From Arsukibacterium indicum (lineage in GTDB: Bacteria > Pseudomonadota > Gammaproteobacteria > Enterobacterales > Alteromonadaceae): a DNA stretch of 64,000 nucleotides. Of the stretch, positions 17,571-25,679 are shown one piece after another. The position numbers and the translations under genes were made by a program. Below the pieces are notes generated by a model. It worked only from the letters and a program-made list of their open reading frames with translations, was not told the DNA's origin and did not search any database. The stretch covers positions 1 through 64,000 of the forward strand of contig NZ_JAHRID010000003.1 in assembly GCF_019100565.1 (NCBI RefSeq), in the 5' to 3' direction. Numbering within the stretch: position 1 is the first letter of the stretch; the number at the start of each line of letters is the position of its first letter.

Positions 17571-19850
17571 TCAAGACATTATTTTTCGTTTAAATTGCTG
17601 TTTTAGCAGTAATGAATTACCAATTACTGATAATGAACTGGCGGTCATTGCCACGACCCCAATCATTGGGTGTAGTAAACCAATCGCAGCAATCGGGATA
17701 GCTGCAATGTTATAGGCACTGGCCCAAATCAAATTTTGCACAATCTTATTAAAGGTCGCTTTTGATAGATGCATTGCATCAACCACGCCAGTCAATTCGC
17801 CCCGCACCAGGGTTACGTCGGCCGCCTCTATAGCGACATCAGCCCCTGCACCAATAGCAATGCCGACGTTAGCTTGTTTTAGCGCCGGCGCATCATTAAT
17901 GCCATCTCCGACCATGGCCACATAGTTGCCATATTTTTTTTGAAGTTCGCGCACCGCATCGACTTTGCCGGCGGGCAACACACCCGCCTGCACTTCATCG
18001 ATGCCAACCTCATTAGCCACAGCGCGAGCCGCACGCTCATTATCGCCAGTGATCATCACCACATGCAGGCCCAGCTCATGCATGCCACGAATGGCAGCAA
18101 CTGACTCCTGTTTGATGGTATCGGCCACTGCGACAACACCGCAGGCTTTACCGTCAACCGCAACCAGCACAGCGGTGCGGCCACGCCCTTCCAGCTCATC
18201 TAATGCCTGATCCAGCGCTTGCAGGCCTGTGACGCCCTCTTCATCGAGCAATTTGCGGTTACCTATCAGCACGAACGCACCCGCAACCATGCCAGAAACG
18301 CCACGGGCACCGGTAGAGCGAAATTCAGTCACCTCGCCAGGTGTTACATTGCGCTCGCGTGCGCCCTCAACAATAGCCCGGGCAATGGGGTGCTCAGACG
18401 CATTTTCTACTGTCGCGGCCCATTGCAGCAATTGTTGTTCGGTCACGCCGTCAGCGGTTGTCAATTCAGTCAGTTTGGGTTCACCACGGGTAATAGTGCC
18501 GGTTTTATCCAGTACTATCACTTTAATGTCTTTAAAGGTTTGAATCGCTTCACCGGATCGGATCAAAATGCCGCGCTCTGCACCAATACCTGAACCCACC
18601 ATCAGTGCCGTCGGGGTAGCCAAGCCTAACGCACAGGGGCAAGCAATAACCAACACGGCAATGGCCGATAGTATCGCCAACACTGTTGTGCTTGCAGTTG
18701 GGTCGACCCAGGGTAAAAAGCCGGCCCCCCACTCCAGCATAGGCCGCAAGCTGTCAACAGCCAATAGCCAAACAATCAGGCTGCCGAGCGAAATAAATAA
18801 CACGATAGGAACAAAGCGGCCAGTCATACGGTCAGCAAATTCCTGAATGGGCACCCGAGAACCCTGAGCCTGTTCCACTAATTTAATAACCTGAGATAAG
18901 AAAGTATCGGCCCCCACTTTGGTGACTTTTACCCGCAACCGACCTTCTTTATTAATAGTGGCCCCGATGACGGTGTCGCCGGCGGCCTTAAACACCGGCA
19001 CTGATTCACCAGTGGCTATCGATTCGTCCAGATGGCTCTCACCATCCAGTACTTCACCGTCTGTTGGTACCTTATCACCAGGACGGATCAGCATCACATC
19101 GCCAGGCTTTAACTCCTTGACCGGTATCTCCAGCTCTGCGCCGTCTCGTTCAATGCGAGCGGTTTTAGCTCCCATAGTCAATAACTTACGGATAGCCTGA
19201 GAGGCTCGACCCTTCGCTTTGGCTTCCAAAAAACGCCCCAGCAAGTGAAAGGTCATAATAGTGGCAGCCATTTCGATAAACGAGGTCATACTATAAAAAA
19301 AGCCTGCCAGGCCAATCAGATAAGGGGGAATACTGCCAAGAGAAATCAGCACGTCCATGTTAAACGTGCGGTTGGTCAGTGAGCGCCAGGTAGAATTATG
19401 AGTTGCCGCACCGCCAAACAAAAATACCACTGGAAAGGCTAGCAACGCGACAATAGCCAGGTATCCAGGAATGGGTTGCCAGAACATATGAGGCAACATC
19501 AGTAGCATAATCATGGCGGTAGGGAGCCCGGCTATCCAAAGTCGTTTGTGGGCTTGGGTTAAATACGCTGCATCAATTTCAGCGTCGTGATCGGTGTCAG
19601 TATCATTGTCAGCGGACGCTTGCGCCACATCATAACCGGCTTTTTCAACAGCAGTGCGGATATCATCCAGAGTTAACAACGCTGAGTTATAGCTAAGCTG
19701 CACCCGATGCGCTGCAATATTAGTGCTAATATCACCAATCCCTTCCAGCCGCTTCAACGATGTTTTCACGATCCCGGCGCAGTGATCTGAGCCCATGCCC
19801 GGCACTGTCAGGCGAGCCTGACTTTTGTTACCTTGTGTTACACTGCTCAT
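17571..19850 (-). CDS. copA: Second copper P1B-type ATPase
   Basis: A 759-residue Cu(I)-type P-type ATPase. Its N-terminal HMA-like domain has an atypical metal loop, GMGSDHCAGIV, with one Cys instead of CxxC, followed by an acidic His-containing linker. The core is canonical: [19 protein letters not shown], the SEHP motif, TGDN and [10 protein letters not shown]. It differs clearly from the 1914-4247 pump in sequence and base composition, so it is not a recent duplicate. It leads the second copper cluster, transcribed leftwards, and probably exports copper to the periplasm for CopABCD-type handling. Confidence 0.92.
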   Translation of the reverse strand: MSSVTQGNKSQARLTVPGMGSDHCAGIVKTSLKRLEGIGDISTNIAAHRVQLSYNSALLTLDDIRTAVEKAGYDVAQASADNDTDTDHDAEIDAAYLTQAHKRLWIAGLPTAMIMLLMLPHMFWQPIPGYLAIVALLAFPVVFLFGGAATHNSTWRSLTNRTFNMDVLISLGSIPPYLIGLAGFFYSMTSFIEMAATIMTFHLLGRFLEAKAKGRASQAIRKLLTMGAKTARIERDGAELEIPVKELKPGDVMLIRPGDKVPTDGEVLDGESHLDESIATGESVPVFKAAGDTVIGATINKEGRLRVKVTKVGADTFLSQVIKLVEQAQGSRVPIQEFADRMTGRFVPIVLFISLGSLIVWLLAVDSLRPMLEWGAGFLPWVDPTASTTVLAILSAIAVLVIACPCALGLATPTALMVGSGIGAERGILIRSGEAIQTFKDIKVIVLDKTGTITRGEPKLTELTTADGVTEQQLLQWAATVENASEHPIARAIVEGARERNVTPGEVTEFRSTGARGVSGMVAGAFVLIGNRKLLDEEGVTGLQALDQALDELEGRGRTAVLVAVDGKACGVVAVADTIKQESVAAIRGMHELGLHVVMITGDNERAARAVANEVGIDEVQAGVLPAGKVDAVRELQKKYGNYVAMVGDGINDAPALKQANVGIAIGAGADVAIEAADVTLVRGELTGVVDAMHLSKATFNKIVQNLIWASAYNIAAIPIAAIGLLHPMIGVVAMTASSLSVIGNSLLLKQQFKRKIMS

Positions 19851-19932
19851 AACGTTTCCTTAAGCTGTGACTAAAATTAACATCGCTAAACTTGAAGATT
19901 TACATTCCAGGCCTAAACAAAAAAGGGGTTAG

Positions 19933-20391
19933 TTACAGATCGCTCATTCGGCCAGTCTGCCTGGACAGCCGCATGGCTTCATGCTCTTCCATTGCCAGTA
20001 ACGAACCCAGCAATGCTTTCGCTTCAGGAATGTCAGCCCTCGCCTCAATATCCCGGTAAAGCTCTATAACCTGTTGATGATAATCAAATACCTCGTTACA
20101 GATTTCATCAAAACTAAGGCTTGCGTAGCGGTCGTCACAAGTTCGGTGTGACTGAATGGGCTGATGAGATAGATAGTCATAAATGTAGGTTTTCAATACT
20201 TTAGGTGCTGCCTGCTGTTCGAATAACTTGAGCATGATTTCAATTTTTGCTTCATGCTCAGCCAGATAGTCCAGCAATAGCCGGGCTTGCTCTTGCTCAT
20301 TCTTAATAGCACAGTGTGCAAGACACAATGCCAAGTGTTGATGCAGCTGGCGGGTCCAATCTATCAGGTCTGAAAAGGTTTTAATTTCCAT
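19933..20391 (-). CDS. Helical, ferritin- or hemerythrin-like protein, unassigned
   Basis: A 152-residue, mainly helical protein with His and Glu repeatedly placed on helices (HQHLALCLAHC, LAEHEAKIEIM, DYHQQVIELYRDIEARAD, AMEEHEAMRLS). The spacing suggests a four-helix bundle with a possible metal site like ferritin- or hemerythrin-type folds, but no specific family signature can be confirmed. It lies just upstream of the ATPase on the same strand with an 80-bp gap, and may sense or store metal or oxygen. Confidence 0.55.
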   Translation of the reverse strand: MEIKTFSDLIDWTRQLHQHLALCLAHCAIKNEQEQARLLLDYLAEHEAKIEIMLKLFEQQAAPKVLKTYIYDYLSHQPIQSHRTCDDRYASLSFDEICNEVFDYHQQVIELYRDIEARADIPEAKALLGSLLAMEEHEAMRLSRQTGRMSDL

Positions 20392-20467
20392 GTCGTGAGC
20401 CTCAAAATTACTGATCGAGCTAAACGTTAATAAATCACTGTTTGCTTACCTAAAATAGCAATACCGT

Positions 20468-20605
20468 TCATTCGTCACTGTCCTGTTGTTTCTTACGTGC
20501 GGCATTTTCAGCATGGGCGTGACGGCGCCGCAAGTTCCAACCGGCCAGGGCAAGTACTACCAATAGTGCAATACCACTAATAATAGTAATAATTTGCGGA
20601 TTCAT
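20468..20605 (-). CDS. 45-residue single-pass membrane protein
   Basis: A short gene: MNPQIITIISGIALLVVLAL forms one membrane helix, then a strongly basic His-containing tail (WNLRRRHAHAENAARKKQQ). Its ATG overlaps the stop codon of the methyltransferase gene by 4 bases (ATGA), and a GGAGCTTCC-type site precedes it, so translational coupling supports that it is real. The function is unknown; a small regulator or stabiliser of the neighbouring membrane proteins is possible. Confidence 0.6.
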   Translation of the reverse strand: MNPQIITIISGIALLVVLALAGWNLRRRHAHAENAARKKQQDSDE

Positions 20606-21225
20606 CGGAAGCTCCTCAGATCTAAGCTTTGGATACGGGGAATAAACATCGGCACGCGTTGCTGATAAGCGCGATATTCATTGCCAAACAGCGCCAGCAT
20701 GTGGCTTTCTTCCTTACGCGCTAAAAAGGTGTAAGCCAGAACAATTATCGGAAAGGCCAATACAGAGACTATCGTCGGCCAGTGCACCACCCCTTCACCA
20801 AACACGATAAGAAACAGGCCGCTGTATTGCGGGTGACGGACATGGGCATAAATGCCATCTGTCATTAGTACCGCACTGCGTCGCGCCAGATGAATTCGGC
20901 GCCAGCCTTCTGCGACAAGTGTTGCACCATAAAACACCAGCGCATAACCAAGTAGCATGGCAATAATATGTGCAGTGGGTGTACCAAATAATTGTGCCCA
21001 CAAGTTGCCGCCGTCACCCCAAGCCAGATCTAGGCCAAAAAAGCGCGCCAAAAAATATATAGTTAACGGAAAGCCATACATTTCGGCGTAAAACGCAATA
21101 ATAAAAGCCTGCAGCACGCCGGCGCGAGTCCACTCTTTCCAGCTATCGGGTGCCAGATAGCGGTACATTAACCACGAAATAATAACGGAAACGATAATGG
21201 CAGATCCCCACATGCCAATGTGCAT
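20602..21225 (-). CDS. Isoprenylcysteine/phospholipid methyltransferase-like membrane protein
   Basis: A 207-residue polytopic membrane protein. The C-terminal half has the ICMT/PEMT signature GIYAHVRHPQYSGLFL, followed about 40 residues later by RKEESHMLALFGNEYRAYQQRVPMFIP, which together form the S-adenosylmethionine and substrate site in this family. Such proteins occur in heavy-metal islands, but their substrate is not established. The gene belongs to the leftward operon with the 45-residue membrane protein. Confidence 0.75.
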   Translation of the reverse strand: MHIGMWGSAIIVSVIISWLMYRYLAPDSWKEWTRAGVLQAFIIAFYAEMYGFPLTIYFLARFFGLDLAWGDGGNLWAQLFGTPTAHIIAMLLGYALVFYGATLVAEGWRRIHLARRSAVLMTDGIYAHVRHPQYSGLFLIVFGEGVVHWPTIVSVLAFPIIVLAYTFLARKEESHMLALFGNEYRAYQQRVPMFIPRIQSLDLRSFR

Positions 21226-21278
21226 TTGCGTGCTCCTGTTTTAAAGAAGGTGCTAGCCAAACATTAAGGGCCATATTG

Positions 21279-21557
21279 TTATTCCTGGTGCTTAGAATGC
21301 GCAGACTGTTTTTTTCCGTCCTCTACGCCGCGGCGATAGGCATCATCTGCATTCTGGTTAATATCGCCGTGATGGTGCCCGCCATGCCCTTTATGCATAA
21401 ATACATGCATCAGCGGACACAGCAACAAAATCAGATAAGGTAAATAGGGCAGAAGGTGGCTACCATGCTCAACTAACAAAAAATAAAGCGCGGCTACAAC
21501 TAAAATAACAACCGTTAGACCATGCAAACCTTTCCAGTTTCCGGCTTTAATTGCCAT
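21279..21557 (-). CDS. DUF2933 small His-rich membrane protein
   Basis: A 92-residue protein from the ATG at 21557, chosen because a GGGAGAG site lies just upstream and the protein then begins at the family's normal point. Two membrane segments are followed by MHVFMHKGHGGHHH and a polar tail. The His/Met array on the membrane boundary suggests metal binding. DUF2933 proteins recur in copper/silver islands without a proven function. This is the intact counterpart of the remnant at 1410-1539. Confidence 0.78.
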   Translation of the reverse strand: MAIKAGNWKGLHGLTVVILVVAALYFLLVEHGSHLLPYLPYLILLLCPLMHVFMHKGHGGHHHGDINQNADDAYRRGVEDGKKQSAHSKHQE

Positions 21558-21738
21558 GATAACTCTCCCTTTGTTGCCGTTGTGAAAGTATATACAATAT
21601 GTCCGCTTAGTCATTAATCCAGATCAATGATTTGGCTAATACGGAATAAAGGTGGCAGTCAAGAGGCAATATTCATACCTGCGCCTTCGGCTTGGTCATC
21701 GGCATCACTATATGCGGTAACAAAAAGTTGAAACAAAA

Positions 21739-21906
21739 ATGCGCTTGTCGAAGCGGATATCACCAATCACAGTGAACAGCTCACAGACGCAGGAAGAAAT
21801 TCTGGCAGCACTGGAAGAAATTGGTTACCCAGCAACGCCGGCAGCGTCAGTAGCGTCGTGTTGCAATGCTGAAATGAGCTGCAAGTCAGCAAAAATGGCG
21901 GACTAA
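21739..21906 (+). pseudogene. Remnant of a CopZ-type metallochaperone, frameshifted
   Basis: On the plus strand, opposite to its neighbours, a frame reading TQEEILAALEEIGYPATP and ending SVASCCNAEMSCKSAKMAD matches the second half and tail of an HMA copper-chaperone protein. The preceding beta strand (NALVEADITNHS) is in another frame, and the N-terminal MxCxxC half is missing. The rest of 21615-22036 shows no gene. It is a decayed piece of the copper cluster. Confidence 0.55.
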
Positions 21907-22036
21907 CATTTCGCTGTGGTAAGCCGTGCGGCAGGTTGCAAGCCTGACCGCACTTCTCATAGTACTAATTTAGCTAAAACAGTGATTTAGTTGTCATTAC
22001 AGCACCGCGTAGCAGCAAGGATTGACACTACACTAC

Positions 22037-22552
22037 TTACTGCATGGCAGCATCACTGATGTGAGCGTAAACGCTGGCGCTGCCATCTTTATGCAGCAGC
22101 AGAATGTCGTACGGCATAAAGCGGCCTTCCACTTCCATACCCGGTGATCCAAGCGGCATCGCCGGTACACTCAGGCCAATTGCATCCGGGTGCGACTCAG
22201 CAAGAAATTTCCGGATGTATTTAGCAGGGATATGGCCTTCAAAGGCATATCCCTGCTCCGATACGGCGGTGTGACAGGAGTAATACTGTGGCGTGATGCC
22301 ATAGCGCTCTTTTATGCCGCTTAGATCATCATAGTCTTTCGTCTGTGCAACCACTCCCTGCTGTTCAAGGTGCGATACCCACTTTTTACAGCAACCGCAG
22401 CTTGGCGTTTTGTATACCGTGAGGGTTAGTGCTGCCGCATTGCCAGCACTGTCGGACAAAGCTGTAGTTTCCGGTTTAGCCGGGCCGGCGTCGTTACAAC
22501 CTGCCAGTAGCGCAGTGGCTGCCAGCATTGCCGCTATCAGAGTTAACTTCAT
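22037..22552 (-). CDS. DUF411 metal-binding lipoprotein
   Basis: About 171 residues from the ATG at 22552 (GGGAGAG site). The start is fixed by the lipoprotein signal MKLTLIAAMLAATALLAGC. The DUF411 core shows TPSCGCCKKW, YSCHTAVSEQGYAFEGHIPAK and SVPAMPLGSPGMEVEG, nearly the same as the member at 13131-13628. That one has an ordinary signal peptide, so the two differ in location: here membrane-anchored, there soluble periplasmic. It probably binds copper. Confidence 0.82.
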   Translation of the reverse strand: MKLTLIAAMLAATALLAGCNDAGPAKPETTALSDSAGNAAALTLTVYKTPSCGCCKKWVSHLEQQGVVAQTKDYDDLSGIKERYGITPQYYSCHTAVSEQGYAFEGHIPAKYIRKFLAESHPDAIGLSVPAMPLGSPGMEVEGRFMPYDILLLHKDGSASVYAHISDAAMQ

Positions 22553-22572
22553 AGTGCTCTCCCGCTGTTGCC

Positions 22573-23061
22573 TTAGTGCGACCAGTGCACATGCACGATC
22601 TTCCAACCGGCGCTTGTATCTACCAGCACCAGCGTTTCTTTACTGATAACGTCAACCGGCTTGCCTTTATAGTCGCCAGTCAGTTGGCTGCGGCTAACCG
22701 AATAGGCCACCTTGCCCAGCACCTTGGTCTGATGTTCCAGCGCCTCTACCTGTACCGCCGCCATAAATTTCATATCGGCCAGCATATGGTGACTGGCATA
22801 CTCATCTGCCGAGCGCTCTACGCCATTACCTTCGACAATCAGTACGTCATCTGCCAGCATGGCGCGAGCAGCAGCGGCATCGCCAGATCGTAACGCCTGA
22901 TGAAATGCTTTTACCGCTTGCGCTGGCGCTGTATTTTCGCCGACAAACAAGGCAGGGGTGTTAGGCTTTTCATTGCCATGTGCCAGCGCACCAGCGGATG
23001 ACAACAACGCCATGCCTAAGGTTATAACAGCTAAGGTTTGGATTTTTTTGCTTAATATCAT
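22573..23061 (-). CDS. Exported NTF2-like (SnoaL/DUF4440-type) protein
   Basis: A 162-residue protein with a signal peptide (VITLGMALLSSAGALAHG) and an NTF2-like cone fold: FHQALRSGDAAAARAMLADDVLIVEGNGVERSADEYASHH, ending in a strand GWKIVHVHWSH that may bind metal through its His residues. Members of this family are found in copper clusters, without a known reaction. It sits between copD and the DUF411 gene in the same direction. Confidence 0.7.
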   Translation of the reverse strand: MILSKKIQTLAVITLGMALLSSAGALAHGNEKPNTPALFVGENTAPAQAVKAFHQALRSGDAAAARAMLADDVLIVEGNGVERSADEYASHHMLADMKFMAAVQVEALEHQTKVLGKVAYSVSRSQLTGDYKGKPVDVISKETLVLVDTSAGWKIVHVHWSH

Positions 23062-23096
23062 AGGTATCCTGTTGTCATTATTTGGATAAAGCTGAC

Positions 23097-24014
23097 TTAT
23101 CTTGCTAAGCCAACTACAGTGGTAAAGCTGCTGCAGGTTACCAGTACCAATAACGCCAACAGCATTTCGATAAAAATAGACCGTGCCAGCAACCGGCTGT
23201 TCTGATGCTGCGCCAACGCTTTCACCAGATTAAATTTATGCCAGGCTGCCAGCAGTAACATAGCCGCGACCAACATCAGCTTTAACAGCATTAAACGACC
23301 ATAGTCGGTTACAAACAGTGCTGCAGGCGAATCGAGTAGCTGCAGTAGTATCAACACGCCACAGCTGATAAGCACTAACACCACAATTACCGCTACGCGG
23401 CCAAACTGCTGCATCAGTGCCAGTAACCTGTCCGGGGCTAAGCGGTAACAGCTTTGCCACAGCGGCAGCAAGGACCCAACCCAAGCCGCAATCGCAAGCA
23501 CATGTAGCGTTAGCAGCAGCTGCCACAGGCCAGTCAAACTGGCCACATGGCCGGTTTGGCTGAAACTGCCGGCCAGCAATAACGCAGCGATACTCACTAG
23601 CGTAATACTAACCACTTTGTTGCTATGTTTAACACGCCAGGCCCAAAGCGACAGCGTCGCAAACCCACATAGCAGTAACAGCAGCTGGGTGCGCATTGCC
23701 GATTGCCAAACCATCTGCAGCATCAGGCTATCGGCCATGCCCGCTATACCGGCCTCGGCTAGCGCGCCAGCCTGCAGCGGCAGATACAGCAGCGCCAATA
23801 GCATACCCACGGCCGACCAGCCCAGTACAAGACGCTTTAACCACTGCCGAAAAGCGAGGTTGTCAGACTGTTGTTGTATTTGAGGCTTTGATTGCCGCTG
23901 AGCCAGCGCCGGCAACTGCAGCAAAAACGCCGCACCAATACTGCCGCTAACCGCAAGATAACTCAGCAGCTTGTGGGCAAATAAGGCTAACACCCAGGCA
24001 TCGCTAAACATCAT
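23097..24014 (-). CDS. copD: Copper resistance membrane protein CopD
   Basis: A 305-residue inner-membrane protein with about eight hydrophobic segments. The start is the ATG at 24014, with GAGG upstream. Family features include the N-terminal AHKLLSYLAVSGSIGAAFL and the conserved LHVLAIAAWVGSLLPLW, a helix with His and Trp that is typical of CopD/PcoD. CopD passes copper across the inner membrane in partnership with CopC, whose gene lies just upstream with a 14-bp gap. Intact, unlike the cluster-1 copy. Confidence 0.88.
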   Translation of the reverse strand: MMFSDAWVLALFAHKLLSYLAVSGSIGAAFLLQLPALAQRQSKPQIQQQSDNLAFRQWLKRLVLGWSAVGMLLALLYLPLQAGALAEAGIAGMADSLMLQMVWQSAMRTQLLLLLCGFATLSLWAWRVKHSNKVVSITLVSIAALLLAGSFSQTGHVASLTGLWQLLLTLHVLAIAAWVGSLLPLWQSCYRLAPDRLLALMQQFGRVAVIVVLVLISCGVLILLQLLDSPAALFVTDYGRLMLLKLMLVAAMLLLAAWHKFNLVKALAQHQNSRLLARSIFIEMLLALLVLVTCSSFTTVVGLAR

Positions 24015-24028
24015 CAAACCTCGTTTAT

Positions 24029-24424
24029 TTAGTGCTGATGTGCGTGCGCGCTATCAGCTTTCACTCCGCTGTCCTTGCTAGCGTGCAGCATAAAACTGAA
24101 ATCACCTTTCATTTTATGACCGTCTTCGCCCAAACCTACCCAGTTAACCTGATAACTACCGATCTCCAGCACTGGCAACGGCCAGCTAAACTGCGTGGCG
24201 ACAGCGGTGGGCGTAAAGCCAAAATCGACAGTGTTACCGTTATCGTGCAACAGCGTGACTTTCGTCAGCCGGATCGGGCCACTAAAGCTGATACTGAGTA
24301 CATCCGGTGCCTGCATTAGCATGGCGTTATCCGCCGGCACCGAGCCGCTTTGTTTAACATGCGCCAGCACAGGCCCGGCAAACGCCAAACAGAGCAGAGT
24401 AAGCAGCGGGATTAATTTTTTCAT
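24029..24424 (-). CDS. copC: Periplasmic copper-binding protein CopC
   Basis: About 131 residues from the ATG at 24424 (AAGGTGATCAAC upstream). The signal peptide ends GPVLAHVKQSG, putting His at the mature N-terminus. The core SVPADNAMLMQAPDVLSISFSG and the C-terminal DGHKMKGDFSFMLHA carry the expected Cu ligands, and a His-containing tail (AHAHQH) follows. It parallels the CopC at 6382-6729 but is more GC-rich and slightly longer. Confidence 0.88.
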   Translation of the reverse strand: MKKLIPLLTLLCLAFAGPVLAHVKQSGSVPADNAMLMQAPDVLSISFSGPIRLTKVTLLHDNGNTVDFGFTPTAVATQFSWPLPVLEIGSYQVNWVGLGEDGHKMKGDFSFMLHASKDSGVKADSAHAHQH

Positions 24425-24473
24425 GTTGATCACCTTATTTATTAACATCCAAATTGATTAAAACCCTGATCTA

Positions 24474-25679
24474 TTAAAACCAGAACCGCACACCGGCAAC
24501 CCAGGATGTTTCTGCTGTCGATGCATCCTGCAGGCGGGCAAAATCTGCCGTGTTACCATATTTGTTCTGCCACTCTACCCCGACATAGGGTGCGAACTGG
24601 CGGGAGAATTCATAGCGCAGCCGAAGCCCTGCCCCCAGTGAAGACAGGCCTTTACCCAGCTGATTGACCTCATCGTCTTTGCCATAGGCTGTCAGCTCCG
24701 CCCGGGCCTGCAGGATCAGGCGCTGCGTTAACAGCAGCTCATATTCCGCTTCGGCACTTAACGCGGTGCGACCACCAGTGCCCAGATAAGCCGTGACATC
24801 CACTTCAAACCAGTACGGCGCTAAACCCTGCACACCCAATGCTAACCACTGCCGGTTGGTGCCATCGGCAACCTGATCCAGGCGCAGCCCAAGCTGACCA
24901 TCCCAATAGGCTGCTATCGCGTGGCTCCATAACAGCTCGGTGCTGCTCTCTTCCAGCTTGCCGTCACTGACTTCAGCTTCGGTTTTCAGCACCAACCGAT
25001 CATAGGTCGTACCATACCAGGCTTGCAGCTCCAGTTCGCCAGCTTCACTGTCGGCATTGTATTCCAGCCGATCGCCCAGCACGGACCACTGTGGATGTTC
25101 AATGCCGTGCTTTAAATGGCGTGAATCGGCCATGCCATAGGGCCCGTCAGTAAGGGTGTAGCCGTTGGAGTAGGCATGTGGATCGCGGGCATTAGCCGGC
25201 GCCTTACCGCCTTGCATCTGCATATCGGCATGCTTCATCGTGCTGTGATCCATACTGCTGTGATCCACAGCCTGCTCAGCATGGGTCATTTCACTATGGT
25301 TCATCTCGGTATGATCCATTTTGCTATGGTCCACTTCGCTGTGGTCCATCTGGCTATGGTCTACGGCCTGCTCAGCGTGGCCCATTTTACTGTGGTCCAT
25401 GCCGCTATGATCAATCTGACTGTGATCCATGTCACTATGATCAATCTGACTGTGATCCATGTCACTAGGGTTCGTCTGGCTATGGTCAACCGCCTGCTCA
25501 GCGTGGTTCATCTTGCTATGATCCATTTTGCCGTGGTCCATTTTGCTGTGGTCCATGCCACTGTGCGTTGGTACCGGCGGTTTCTCAGTGGCGTTCTGTG
25601 CTGCCACGCCAGGGCTGAGCGCCACAGTACAGGCCAGCGCCAGCAGCGACAAGGTTAGCGTTACGTTGGCTGTTTTCAT
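24474..25679 (-). CDS. copB: Outer-membrane copper protein CopB/PcoB with DHSxM repeats
   Basis: About 401 residues from the ATG at 25679, which overlaps the copA stop by ATGA. A signal peptide is followed by roughly 130 residues of tandem DHSKM/DHSQM/NHAE-type repeats, a low-affinity Cu-binding array of His and Met. The C-terminal PcoB barrel follows (HLKHGIEHPQWSVLGDRLEY to WVAGVRFWF) with a terminal aromatic typical of outer-membrane proteins. It sequesters or exports copper at the outer membrane together with the CopA oxidase. Confidence 0.9.
   Translation of the reverse strand: MKTANVTLTLSLLALACTVALSPGVAAQNATEKPPVPTHSGMDHSKMDHGKMDHSKMNHAEQAVDHSQTNPSDMDHSQIDHSDMDHSQIDHSGMDHSKMGHAEQAVDHSQMDHSEVDHSKMDHTEMNHSEMTHAEQAVDHSSMDHSTMKHADMQMQGGKAPANARDPHAYSNGYTLTDGPYGMADSRHLKHGIEHPQWSVLGDRLEYNADSEAGELELQAWYGTTYDRLVLKTEAEVSDGKLEESSTELLWSHAIAAYWDGQLGLRLDQVADGTNRQWLALGVQGLAPYWFEVDVTAYLGTGGRTALSAEAEYELLLTQRLILQARAELTAYGKDDEVNQLGKGLSSLGAGLRLRYEFSRQFAPYVGVEWQNKYGNTADFARLQDASTAETSWVAGVRFWF

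Noticed and set aside
20468..20605. Open frame as mere overlap noise
   Set aside because: Kept as a gene instead: it has an ATGA coupling, a ribosome site and a clean membrane helix with a basic tail.
25176..25658. Tandem short repeats that might be taken for a CRISPR array or a plus-strand gene
   Set aside because: The periodicity is that of DHSxM codons in copB on the minus strand; the units are 15-30 bp without constant repeats and unique spacers.
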